A stretch of DNA of 64,000 nt from JAJPHU01 sp035553375 (GTDB taxonomy: Bacteria > Planctomycetota > Planctomycetia > Gemmatales > Gemmataceae): contig DATNCY010000378.1 in NCBI GenBank assembly GCA_035553375.1, forward strand, positions 12,090 to 76,089, in the 5' to 3' direction. Positions 55,382 through 63,929 of the stretch are shown piece after piece. The stretch's first letter is position 1. The number at the start of each line of letters is the position of its first letter. Made by a program: the position numbers and the translations under genes. The notes under the pieces are model-generated. The model saw only the letters and a list, made by a program, of their open reading frames with translations. It was not told the origin of the DNA and did no database searches.

Positions 55382-56524
55382 CTACACAACGGTGCAGTGC
55401 ATGTAGGAGACGGTGAAGCGTGCGCTCTCCGGGATGCCGCACAGCACGCGGTCGCCCGGCTTCAGAGCGCCGGAGGACCACAATTCTTCGAGCATAATAA
55501 AAATGGAAGCGGAACCCGTGTTTCCCTTTTTGTCCAGGTTGGTGAACCATTTTTCATAGGGGATGGGGAAGCCCAACTCAACCAGCATGTCATAACTTGG
55601 CTGGCGGAAGAACTCTGAGGACAAGTGAGGCAGCCACCAATCGATTTTGTCCGCGGATAGTTCGTATTTGTCGCGCACGCGCGCGAACGATCGCTGAAAG
55701 CACAGCGAAATCATTTTTTCCTTGAGAACCTTAATATCCTGGGTCAAGTTCAGGTAGCCGTCGGCCAAGACATTGTCCATCCGCTGAAGGGCGCGCCAGG
55801 TCCGCAGGCTGCCATCTTCTTCTTTGAGGGCGCCACAATACATACAGGTTTCAAGTTCGTTGGCGAAAGAGAGGATGTCAATCCAGTCGATCCGCAACGC
55901 CAGCGCCCCTGGGCGCGAGCGTGGCTCGATCATCACGGCACCGGCGCCATCCGAGAGCATCCAGCGCAAAAACTCCTGGTCGAAGGTCACATAGGGTTCC
56001 TCTTCCGGGGAGGCGGCGCTGGGCTGGAACTGGAACGCGCCGGCTTGAAGCCAGCTTGACGCCAGTTCGGCACCGCTGGCCACGGCGTGTCGGGCGGTCC
56101 CGGCGCGAACGCTGAGGTAGGCATACTTCATGGCCGCCATGCCCGAGCAGCAAACGCCGGCCGTCGAGACGACCTCGCACGGCGGGCAGCCAACCTCGCC
56201 ATGAACCATCGAGGCGTGACTGGGGATGATCTGATCGGGCGAGGACGTGCCGCAGGCGAGCAAGTCGATGTCGCGCAGAGAGAAGGAGCCGTTGCCAACG
56301 AGAGCGCGGATAGCCTCGGCGGTCAGCTGAGCGTTCGTGTGCGTTTGTTGGCCGGTCCGGGGATCGCGCGCATAATAGCGCGCTTGAATCCCATTCCGCC
56401 GCAAAATCAGACGCCTGGAGCGCGAGGGCTGGCCATTCACTTGTCCAAGCACCTGTTCGATTTCGTCGTTGCTTACCGGCTGGTTCGGCAGGAACGCTCC
56501 GAGGGCGGTAATGTAAGCTTCCAT
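55382..56524 (-). CDS. Beta-ketoacyl-ACP synthase III, DarB/StlD-like
   Basis: 380 residues from the ATG at 56524 (MEAYITALGAFLPNQPVSND). KAS III fold with probable catalytic Cys126 in STAGVCCSGMAAMKYA, His in DWWLPHLSSEFF and Asn in KKGNTGSAS. The N-terminal SRSRRLILRRNGIQARYYAR and THTNAQLTAEAIRAL segments are those of the DarB group, which condense two beta-ketoacyl chains to dialkylresorcinol or cyclohexanedione precursors. No DarA-like cyclase, aryl polyene genes or dedicated ACP lie beside it, so it is an orphan. It could also be an unusual fatty-acid initiation enzyme. Confidence 0.87.
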   Translation of the reverse strand: MEAYITALGAFLPNQPVSNDEIEQVLGQVNGQPSRSRRLILRRNGIQARYYARDPRTGQQTHTNAQLTAEAIRALVGNGSFSLRDIDLLACGTSSPDQIIPSHASMVHGEVGCPPCEVVSTAGVCCSGMAAMKYAYLSVRAGTARHAVASGAELASSWLQAGAFQFQPSAASPEEEPYVTFDQEFLRWMLSDGAGAVMIEPRSRPGALALRIDWIDILSFANELETCMYCGALKEEDGSLRTWRALQRMDNVLADGYLNLTQDIKVLKEKMISLCFQRSFARVRDKYELSADKIDWWLPHLSSEFFRQPSYDMLVELGFPIPYEKWFTNLDKKGNTGSASIFIMLEELWSSGALKPGDRVLCGIPESARFTVSYMHCTVV

Positions 56525-56951
56525 CTCAAGGGCCTTTCTTCTCGAATTGTCCAAGAGAAACTTCGTGTTTTACTGCCACGCGCGGTGGAGCGTAGTTCCA
56601 GCGCTCCGCGGCATGGCGGCTTAACTTGGAACGGGTGTTGGGATGGTGTTTTCCTCTGTCGCCTGGATGGGAGAGCGACGCGACCAGAATCATTTTTGAT
56701 AATACAATCCGTTCAGGCCGTTCGCAAGGATCATCTTTGCCTATTTTTCCCTTCTATCCCAGATATCCAGCGAAATATCCGTATCTTCCCTCACTCTCAA
56801 CAAGAAGAGCGACCTTTCCCGAGGCGGAATGAGACACATCTTATTCGGTCCAAAGCATCCGTTGTGACTCAGCAGTTGTGGCGAAATTGGTCGCGTGGGC
56901 CGCTTTCGACCAACGCCGCTCCGCTCCGTGAACGGTTACCAAGAAGAGACG
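56525..56951. other. Intergenic space, no gene supported
   Basis: 427 nt upstream of the minus-strand ketosynthase gene and downstream of the UbiB-type gene. It is AT-richer than its surroundings in 56690-56830. No open frame with coding character, no long palindrome. Presumably the ketosynthase promoter. Confidence 0.6.
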
Positions 56952-58745
56952 TCATCTTTGCTCCTCGTTCCCCTCTTGATCGCGGCAGCGACGGCTCAGG
57001 ACCATGAAGCTGCGACAGCCGTAGAGCAACAGACAAAGAAGGAGTGTCCAAACCTGAGCGTCAAGAAATGGTACGCGGTCCAATACTTCGATGGCTGCGC
57101 CCGGCAAGAACGGCGTCACCGCGGATCGCTGATGCTGATGGAAGAAGTTCAGGACCAGAAAGACGGCAACGAACAGGCACAAGGCGGCGGTCTGGGCGAA
57201 TAGACGGGAAAAAAAGAGAGAAATGGACGAACTCGCTTGCTCAAAGACCTGAGCGGCCCGGCGCACGATGCCGCTGCGGAATCGCAAATCATCGACTACG
57301 CGATCTTGTAGTTCAAACCATTCGGAGACATTTTGGCTGCCGGCGCGCAGCTTGGCGATCAATCGCCCCCGAGTGCGAGCGACGCGCTTGCGATAATAGT
57401 CGTTGACAAGACTGTGAAAGTCGGCATGGGGGATCAACTCGCGCAGCGAGGCGTCCATGGTGGTCAAAGCGCGAATCATGCGGAAAAAAGTCCACACGAG
57501 CGAGACGCGATAGGTGGCCGCGTACCGCATCAATTCGTCCTGGATGGAATTAAAGGACTTTTCGGGATAAGGCAACTCCGGTACGCGACAGCGAAGCCCC
57601 CAGGCTTGCAAGCGGCGGATCATCTCACTCTTGCACTCCGCAAGGTTCGAGGGTGGCAGGCTGGGCGCAAAAAGAAAGAAAATGTCTACCATCTTCGAGT
57701 ATTGCCGCCGGCCGAGTGCCTGCAAGTACAGATCAAGCGTGCGCGAAAGATCGCGTTCCATCGAGCCGAGGCTGCCGAAATCGAGGAAGGCAAGCCGGCT
57801 ATCGCGCAGCAAGACAATGTTCCCCGGATGCAGATCGCCGTGAAAGAGATTTTCCTCAAAGGTCTGCCGGAAAAGAGAGTGAACGAGTTGCCGGGCGATT
57901 CGGCCTGGTTTCACGCGATTCTCTTCGCGCCAGGCGGTCAGACGCCCCGGATCGAGACGCGCCATCAACAGATAGTCGGACATCAGTACGCCCTGAATGA
58001 ATTCCATGACGAGAATCGCCGGCGTGCAGTAACGGCCGAAGACGTGAGGCACATAGATGCCGTGCCGCCGCAAACTCTTCTTCATGCGGCGCAGGTTCGT
58101 CGCCTCGAAGCGGTAATCGAGTTCCTCAAGCATCGCCTCATGCAGTTCCCACATCATGTCCGCCCAGCGCGCTTCCGGCTTGATTCCCAGGCGTTCGATC
58201 CAGCCAATGAGGAAACGGATGAACGCCATATCGCTGGCACCCACACGCACAATGTCGGGACGGCGCACCTTGACCGCGACCCAGGTGCCGTTTCGCAATC
58301 GTGCCTTGTGGACCTGCCCGATCGATGCGGCCGCTAGAGGCGTTTCCTCGAAATAGCTGAAATAGTTATCCAGCGGGCGTCCTAGCTCTTTCTCGATTAA
58401 GCGCACGGCCGTCTCGCCCGGAAAGCCCTGAACCCGATCGAGGAGCTTGGCCAGTTGGGCGCGAACGCCAGGCGGGGCGAGATCGGCGCGCATCGAAACC
58501 AACTGCCCTAGTTTGATCCATAGCACGCCCATACGCTGACAGAAATCGCGCAGCAAATCGCCGAGACGTTCCTCGGTCATCCGTCCCAGAAGCCAGAGCC
58601 ACAGGACACGGACGAGCAGTGCCAGTAGATGAAAAAAGAGGTAAGGGATGCGAAAACGAGCCTGCGGCGGCCGATAGCGAATCTCGATCGGCGGCCGGTC
58701 TTTCCGGTCGAGAAGCGGCGTCGGAATGAGTTTCGGACTGAGCAT
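56952..58745 (-). CDS. ABC1/UbiB-family protein kinase-like, membrane (paralogue 1)
   Basis: 597 residues from the ATG at 58745. UbiB/ABC1 hallmarks: KxGQ motif in GVLWIKLGQLVSMRADL, A-rich loop and Gln in PLAAASIGQVHKARL, WVAVKVRRP lysine, HGDLHPGNIVL catalytic loop and FLDFGSLG metal-binding DFG. Two C-terminal hydrophobic helices (TAALCLFVAVFLVLNFF, VWTLLLCLLLYGCRSFM) anchor it. Members support ubiquinone or other prenyl-quinone/lipid metabolism through ATPase activity. It sits 31 nt behind a second member, 604 residues long, so the two arose by tandem duplication. Confidence 0.92.
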   Translation of the reverse strand: MLSPKLIPTPLLDRKDRPPIEIRYRPPQARFRIPYLFFHLLALLVRVLWLWLLGRMTEERLGDLLRDFCQRMGVLWIKLGQLVSMRADLAPPGVRAQLAKLLDRVQGFPGETAVRLIEKELGRPLDNYFSYFEETPLAAASIGQVHKARLRNGTWVAVKVRRPDIVRVGASDMAFIRFLIGWIERLGIKPEARWADMMWELHEAMLEELDYRFEATNLRRMKKSLRRHGIYVPHVFGRYCTPAILVMEFIQGVLMSDYLLMARLDPGRLTAWREENRVKPGRIARQLVHSLFRQTFEENLFHGDLHPGNIVLLRDSRLAFLDFGSLGSMERDLSRTLDLYLQALGRRQYSKMVDIFFLFAPSLPPSNLAECKSEMIRRLQAWGLRCRVPELPYPEKSFNSIQDELMRYAATYRVSLVWTFFRMIRALTTMDASLRELIPHADFHSLVNDYYRKRVARTRGRLIAKLRAGSQNVSEWFELQDRVVDDLRFRSGIVRRAAQVFEQASSSISLFFSRLFAQTAALCLFVAVFLVLNFFHQHQRSAVTPFLPGAAIEVLDRVPFLDAQVWTLLLCLLLYGCRSFMVLSRRCRDQEGNEEQR

Positions 58746-58776
58746 GGGACCGCACTCCAACGTCGTGGAATCCTCG

Positions 58777-60591
58777 TCAGATCGCCGGTCGTGCTTCCGG
58801 CTGGCGAATAATATCGTCCCGCAAACACCTTCGCTTCAACGACTGCGTGCGTCGATAAAGTCCGGCCAACAGCAGCAGCACGCCGCCCCATGCCCAGAGA
58901 CCCAGGGCCGGTACCGCATGCGCCAGCGCCGTTAGTTGCCGTCCCAGCATGGGTTCGAGTTCGAGGCCATAATGCTGGCTCAGGAAGGCGCAGGACAACA
59001 GCGCGGCCAATAACATCACACCCAAGGAAAGGAAGGAGTAAAGGGTCGCCAGGACGTAACCGCTTTTCGTCGTCGTCGCCTGATAGACGCGGGCTTGTCG
59101 CCGCAAGATTTCTTGCTGGGCGATGGAGGCACCCGCCACGCTCTTGGGGATGTGCAGCGTGGACGCCAGAGTGAGGATGGCGCGGTCGTTCAATTCGCGG
59201 AGAGAGATGCGTTTCTCGCGTCGAGCCGCCGCACGGAAATACTGGCGCAGCCATTGGAGATAGTTGACATCGGAGGCGAGATCGAGGATCGAGGCATCCG
59301 CGTTAACGAGCGTACCCGTGAGAGAGGCCATCGCCCATTGCGCTTCAAAGTGGTAGCGATACATGACGCGGTTCAGGCCGTCGAGCATGTGCGTGATCGA
59401 TTTCTCGGCGGCGGGCAACTCGCGCACGTAATTGCGGGTTTCCCACAATCGCCAGACGCGGACGAAGTGTGCCTTGACCTCGCCCATGTCAACCAGCGGC
59501 AGGCGCGACATCAGCAGGAAACTGTACTCCGCCGCCGTCGCGTATTCGCCATCAGCCAGCGCCTCGATAAAGCGGCGTTGCTTGGAGAGAGTTTCCGCCT
59601 CCAATTGCCCCACGCCGCGGCAATCGATGACTGCCAGGCGGTTGTCGCGCAGCAGCAGCACATTCGAGGGGTGCATGTCGGCGTGGAAGAAGTTGTCTTC
59701 GAGAATCTGTCGCCAGACCGAGTGAAAGAGTCGCTGCGCCAGCCGGCGCGGTTGGATGTTGTTCTCGCGCAGCCAATCCGACAAACCTTGCGGATCGGTG
59801 CGTTTCAGCTCGATGTAGTCGGCCATCAGCGCCGCGTGGATGAACTCCATGACAAGAACGCGGCGGGTCGAATAGCGCGAATAAACATCGGGAACGTAGA
59901 CACCGTGCGGCGGCAGCGTGGTATGCAACTGGCGGAGCGAAGCCGCCTCGAAACGCAGGTCCAGTTCCCGTGCGCTGGCGTCCTCGACTTCGCGGCACAG
60001 ATCGAGCCAGCGCATCTTCGGATAGACGCGCAGCCGCTGAAGCCAGCCCGTGATGCGGCGAAGAAGGCCGATGTCCTGGGCGAAGGTTTTTTCGGCGTGG
60101 GGTTGGAGAACCTTCACCGCCACCCAGACCTGCTCGCGGCGAAGGCGGGCGCGGTGAAGTTGGAAGCTCGTGGCTGCGGCGAAGGGGGTGGGGGCGAACT
60201 CCTCGAAATAGCGGTCCAGCGGGACGCCGAGTTCCGCCTCGACGACGCGCCGAATCATTTCAAAAGGCACACCGGTGCCGCGTTCGCGGAGCGTGGCCAG
60301 TTCGGCGGCGAACTCGGCGGGCAGCAAGTCTCTCCGCATGGCCAGGATTTGTCCGAGCTTGATCCACACCGTTCCCAGGTGGAGGAGGAAGGCATGTACA
60401 TATCGGCCGTAGCGAGTGGGAGTGAAACGCAGCGTCAGACGGAGCCACAGGGCGATCGCGGCCAATCGAGCCAATTGATACAGGAGAAAAACTATCTTCA
60501 ATCGCGAAAATGATCGCGGCGTTTCGATGACCACGGGCGGGCGCTCGGAGGTGCGAACCAAGCGCGTCGGGATTAACTCTTGCGGCAGCAT
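58777..60591 (-). CDS. ABC1/UbiB-family protein (paralogue 2, altered motifs)
   Basis: 604 residues. KxGQ motif intact (GTVWIKLGQILAMRRDL) and VAVKVLQPHAEK present, but the loop corresponding to AAASIGQVH reads AAATSFQLHRARL, HGDLHPGN reads HADMHPSNVLL, and DFG reads DCRGVG (IDCRGVGQLE). Two C-terminal hydrophobic helices. Asp of the metal site survives, so nucleotide binding may remain while turnover is doubtful. Possible partner or regulator of paralogue 1, as in yeast Coq8-like pairs; that is inference. First gene of the pair. Confidence 0.88.
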   Translation of the reverse strand: MLPQELIPTRLVRTSERPPVVIETPRSFSRLKIVFLLYQLARLAAIALWLRLTLRFTPTRYGRYVHAFLLHLGTVWIKLGQILAMRRDLLPAEFAAELATLRERGTGVPFEMIRRVVEAELGVPLDRYFEEFAPTPFAAATSFQLHRARLRREQVWVAVKVLQPHAEKTFAQDIGLLRRITGWLQRLRVYPKMRWLDLCREVEDASARELDLRFEAASLRQLHTTLPPHGVYVPDVYSRYSTRRVLVMEFIHAALMADYIELKRTDPQGLSDWLRENNIQPRRLAQRLFHSVWRQILEDNFFHADMHPSNVLLLRDNRLAVIDCRGVGQLEAETLSKQRRFIEALADGEYATAAEYSFLLMSRLPLVDMGEVKAHFVRVWRLWETRNYVRELPAAEKSITHMLDGLNRVMYRYHFEAQWAMASLTGTLVNADASILDLASDVNYLQWLRQYFRAAARREKRISLRELNDRAILTLASTLHIPKSVAGASIAQQEILRRQARVYQATTTKSGYVLATLYSFLSLGVMLLAALLSCAFLSQHYGLELEPMLGRQLTALAHAVPALGLWAWGGVLLLLAGLYRRTQSLKRRCLRDDIIRQPEARPAI

Positions 60592-60605
60592 GGTGAAAGC
60601 TTCTT

Positions 60606-60657
60606 ACCAGCCCGCCGCGCCAGCAAGGGAAGTCCCTTGCTGGCGCGGCGGGCTGGT
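60606..60657. repeat. Type-A palindrome with compensatory base change
   Basis: Arms 60606-60630 and 60633-60657, 25 bp perfect, 2-nt loop. Compared with other type-A copies the stem has CGCCGCGCC instead of CGCAGCGCC on one side and the matching change on the other, so pairing is kept. It lies 15 nt upstream of the UbiB paralogue 2 start. Confidence 0.9.
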
Positions 60658-60730
60658 GGGATATTGCTTACCAAATGAAAGGGATTGTAACGCGACGGTG
60701 GGGATTGGGAAAGGATGCTTCGTCGAACCA

Positions 60731-61996
60731 TTATCCGCCGTGACACTCGCTTGGCAATACCCCCTGCGCCTGGCGGACCTGCACGCGCGCTCGTTGCAAA
60801 CGGGTGATTTCGCTCACCACATCGCGCCGCGCCTTGTACCATTCCACCTTGGCCTCGGTGGTCTCCACGAAAGAAGCGGCCCCTTTGGCCTCTTTTTCCT
60901 CCGCTTCTTTCACGCGCGCCCGCCAACTATCGGCACGCTGCACGGTAAGTACCACCACTTCCGTCTGCCCCTGGACCGTCCGCACCGCCTGACGAATCTC
61001 CTCGGCCACGGCGCGTTCGCGTGAGGCGCGATACTCACTTACTTGCTGCTGGCGTATTTCCCGCTCGCCATCCGAGGAACCGCACAACTTGGTCAGGAGT
61101 TGTTGCAACTTGGGACAGTGCGCCGGCGGTTGCCCCAGGGCGGCGTTGAGGGCATGGAGTTGCTTTCCGATGGCATCTAGGTTGCCGGCGCATAACTCAT
61201 CTTCCAGCAGGCGCAGCAACAGCAGTTCCGGCCGGCGAGCCATCCCGAAGGCAACCGCTTCGTCCGCATCAAGGCGATTGGTCCGGAGATGAAAGGCATC
61301 GACGGGCGAAAACTGCCAGTCGGCGGGACACGGCTCAAAGCCGAGGAGGGTGCGTAATTCGCTGTTGAGTTGCTGAGTCCGCACTTGCAGGCGCGCTCCG
61401 CGAGCCTGCAAGTCGAGTTGTTGGCGATAGAGCGAGGTGTCGTCGGCCGGCAAACCCTTGGACTTGAGCGTGCGCGCTGTGGCCAAGGCATTGGTAACTT
61501 GGGTAAGGCTGAGTTGTAGGATGTCCGCGCCAGCCTCGGCCTCGCCCAGATTATAGTAGGCGTCCAAGGCTCGGCCTGCCGAACGATTGCGGTCTTCCTG
61601 AGCCAAATAGGTAAGCATCTGGACCTTGAGCCCCGCCGCTTGCTGAGCCTTATTCCGGCCGATCTTCCGAGCCTTGGCTTGCTGAATACTGAGTTGACTC
61701 TCCTGATCCAGCAAGTTTCCTAGCGGCGATGCTTCCACGGCCAGGCATTGGCATTCACGCACACTCAGCTGCCGATAAACGGCGATAGCTCGCGGTTTCC
61801 CCAACGTCTCCGCGTAGGCTGCCAGCAAGGTTCCGGCGTTAGAGGTAGTCTCAAGTTCGCTCCGCCCGCAAACCGGCAACACCTCGACGGTTCGGCCAGG
61901 CACATCCGGGTGACAATCGCGGCCACATGGCGATGAGGTCGCACACCCCGCCAGGCTCAGCGACAACAAGGCGAGAGATAACCAGCCGTGCGCCAT
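60731..61996 (-). CDS. TolC-like outer-membrane efflux lipoprotein
   Basis: 421 residues. Lipoprotein signal: LALLSLSLAGC with the lipidated Cys near residue 18. The remaining sequence is dominated by long coiled-coil helices (ESQLSIQQAKARKIGRNKAQ, RQQLDLQARGARLQVRTQQL, EEIRQAVRTVQGQTEVVVLT) in the duplicated arrangement of outer-membrane-factor proteins (TolC family). No adjacent membrane-fusion or inner-membrane transporter gene. If it forms a channel, its partners are encoded elsewhere. An outer-membrane structural role is the alternative. Confidence 0.72.
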   Translation of the reverse strand: MAHGWLSLALLSLSLAGCATSSPCGRDCHPDVPGRTVEVLPVCGRSELETTSNAGTLLAAYAETLGKPRAIAVYRQLSVRECQCLAVEASPLGNLLDQESQLSIQQAKARKIGRNKAQQAAGLKVQMLTYLAQEDRNRSAGRALDAYYNLGEAEAGADILQLSLTQVTNALATARTLKSKGLPADDTSLYRQQLDLQARGARLQVRTQQLNSELRTLLGFEPCPADWQFSPVDAFHLRTNRLDADEAVAFGMARRPELLLLRLLEDELCAGNLDAIGKQLHALNAALGQPPAHCPKLQQLLTKLCGSSDGEREIRQQQVSEYRASRERAVAEEIRQAVRTVQGQTEVVVLTVQRADSWRARVKEAEEKEAKGAASFVETTEAKVEWYKARRDVVSEITRLQRARVQVRQAQGVLPSECHGG

Positions 61997-62561
61997 CGCA
62001 TAACCCTTCTAACTCCTACTCCACGCCTAACCGCTTTGATTATCATCGTCCACCGCCCCTCGAAAGATTGAGGATTGTTCGGCTTGCCCTTTGGGTGAGT
62101 TCCGCCGATCTCCACCGCTCAAGCCGACTTTTTCTTGCCCCGCCCATCGTAGCTGTAACCCTGTGAGGTAGATCCGGCGATCCGAGCGGGAGTTTGCCCC
62201 AATACTCGCGAAATTATTCGCAAGCGGAACGACTACGGCCATTTACGGAGAGCGTCACCATTTTTTCATTTTTTTTTCGAGCATCTTCTGAGGAATGTTC
62301 AGCCTGAAGAACACGCCAGAGGACAGAAATGAGGAAGTAGAACAGAGAGGCATCGTAATCGAATGATCTCGCCTCATGGTCAAGGTACGCCGTGAACACG
62401 TTGAGCCGCTTGTGCCGGGTGCAACAGCGCTGCCGCCGGGCGTGGCGTTCTGTCCTGGATTTGCCGATACAGGCCCTTGGTAAGTATAACGAACCCTGGT
62501 AAGGTTGGCCAAGCATCAGCAGGTTTCTGGTTGGGGGCGGCACGAGCCGGGGAGAATTGAC
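61997..62561. other. Intergenic space with degenerate repeats
   Basis: 565 nt between the TolC-like gene and the HTH gene. It contains a copy of the AGAGCGTCACCATTTTT motif (62249-62265) followed by a T-rich tract. Open frames here have poor codon use and no family. It may be the remnant left edge of a mobile island that begins with the HTH gene. Confidence 0.5.
62249..62270 (+). repeat. Single copy of the AGAGCGTCACCATTTTT repeat
   Basis: AGAGCGTCACCATTTTTTCA matches the tandem repeat at 46341-46390 over at least 17 nt, including the trailing T run and CA. Confidence 0.7.
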
Positions 62562-62768
62562 GTGGTCAAATTGCGGGATTACCTCCGAATCTCTGACGCT
62601 GCTGAATATCTCGGCGTTTCCCCGAACACGTTGCGCAACTGGGAAAACGCAGGCAAGGTCGTGGCCGTCCGCCATCCGGTGAACGGCTACCGGCTCTTCA
62701 AGAGGGAAGACCTTGATGCGTTGCTCAAGCAGGTGGCGCAAGTGACCGAGAAGCCGTCGAGACGCTGA
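62562..62768 (+). CDS. MerR/excisionase-type HTH protein
   Basis: 68 residues from a GTG at 62562 with GGGGAG 7 nt upstream; the in-frame ATG at 62505 lacks a binding site. The whole protein is one winged HTH: VKLRDYLRISDAAEYLGVSP, NTLRNWENAGKVVAVRHP, NGYRLFKREDLDALL. Small proteins of this type often precede defence operons (BREX/Pgl and related) as regulators, and here a PglW-type gene follows after 39 nt. Probably the island's transcription regulator. Confidence 0.85.
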   Translation: MVKLRDYLRISDAAEYLGVSPNTLRNWENAGKVVAVRHPVNGYRLFKREDLDALLKQVAQVTEKPSRR

Positions 62769-62807
62769 GCGGTCGAAGATTCGTGGGTCGTAGGGCGAGG
62801 GGATCGC

Positions 62808-63929
62808 ATGGAATTGCCACGGTGGAGCGTCATCACTCCGTCGCAGTACGAGTGGGAACGGCGGTCCTTGGACTTCATCAAGGCCGGGCTACCCGACCAC
62901 GATCCGTACCGGGCCTGGTCCAACTTCGAGTTCCAGACCAGCGACGGTGCCATTTACGAAGTCGATATTCTTGTCCTAACGAAGCTGGGCTTCTGGCTTG
63001 TGGAGAACAAGGCGTGGAGCGGGCGCATCTACGGTGACACCGGCACCTGGACCCGCTCGCTGGATGGCAGGCTCCACTCCGAGGACAACCCGGTGCTGCT
63101 CGCCAACCGCAAGGCGAAGGCGCTGTCGTCGCTGCTCAAGGCCCAGTCCGCCGCCAAGCGGGATCGCCTGCCGTGGCTCGATGCCCTGGTCTTTCTGTCC
63201 GCCGACGATGTTCAATGCGATCTGACCGGAGCGGCCCGCAATCGGGTCTTGCTGAAAGAGCGGCCTGCGGACGCTCACCATCCCGAGCGCAAGGGCATCC
63301 TCGCCGCCCTCATCAACCGGGAAGGGCCGGGCATCGACCCGAACTGCCGGGACTACATCGACATCAAAGTCATGAAAGCGATTGACCGTGCGATGTACCA
63401 GGCAGGCATCCGACCTTCACAGCGTTCCCGCCGGGTTGGTGACTACATCCTGGGTGACCTGATAGCTGACGGGCCGTGCTACCAGGATCGCCTGGCCAAG
63501 CACGCCTCGTTCCAGGACGGCAACGTCTTCTGTCGGGTGCGGCAATACACCGTCGGTCTCGCCTCGACGGAGGAGCAACGCAATCATCTGAAGCGTGCGG
63601 CGGCTCGGGAGTTTCAGATCATCCAGACGCTGGATCATCAGGGGATTCTGCCGGTCCTCGACTACAAGGAACACGAGAACGGCCCGGCGCTGCTCTTTCG
63701 CTACCTCGACCCGAACGCCGTGCGGCTCGATCATTACTTGGCCAGCAACAGCGAGAAGCTGTCGCCGGGTCAGCGTCTGGAGATGCTGCGGCAAATTGCC
63801 GACGCCATCCGCTACGCCCACCGCAAGCGGGTCATTCACCGCTCGCTCGGGCCGCAGAGTATTCTAGTGACCGACGCCGCACCGACACCCAGGCTCCAGG
63901 TCTTTACTGACAGCTGCGCTCGAAACTAA
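62808..63929 (+). CDS. PglW-like NERD domain + Ser/Thr kinase, truncated
   Basis: 373 residues. NERD nuclease-related domain at about 20-180: LPDHDPYRAWSNFEFQTSDG, EVDILVLTKLGFWLVENKAW (acidic and Lys catalytic-like residues), NPVLLANRKAKALSSLL and DALVFLSADDVQ. A kinase domain starts near 210 (VGDYILGDLI) and contains HRSLGPQSILV, where the usual HRD Asp is Ser. BREX/Pgl PglW kinases run to well over 1000 residues; this one stops soon after LQVF in mid kinase lobe, with a different-looking tail (TDSCARN). The sequence right after looks like the end of a foreign gene, so truncation by insertion or deletion is likely. Protein kinase of a phage-defence system by family. Confidence 0.8.
   Translation: MELPRWSVITPSQYEWERRSLDFIKAGLPDHDPYRAWSNFEFQTSDGAIYEVDILVLTKLGFWLVENKAWSGRIYGDTGTWTRSLDGRLHSEDNPVLLANRKAKALSSLLKAQSAAKRDRLPWLDALVFLSADDVQCDLTGAARNRVLLKERPADAHHPERKGILAALINREGPGIDPNCRDYIDIKVMKAIDRAMYQAGIRPSQRSRRVGDYILGDLIADGPCYQDRLAKHASFQDGNVFCRVRQYTVGLASTEEQRNHLKRAAAREFQIIQTLDHQGILPVLDYKEHENGPALLFRYLDPNAVRLDHYLASNSEKLSPGQRLEMLRQIADAIRYAHRKRVIHRSLGPQSILVTDAAPTPRLQVFTDSCARN

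Noticed and set aside
59095..60513. 472-codon plus-strand open frame
   Set aside because: Antisense to UbiB paralogue 2, whose kinase-like motifs are clear. Same reason for 57333-58337.
62214..62741. 175-codon minus-strand open frame
   Set aside because: It overlaps the whole HTH gene in antisense and starts inside it; translation has no family features and includes the AGAGCGTCACC repeat and T tract.
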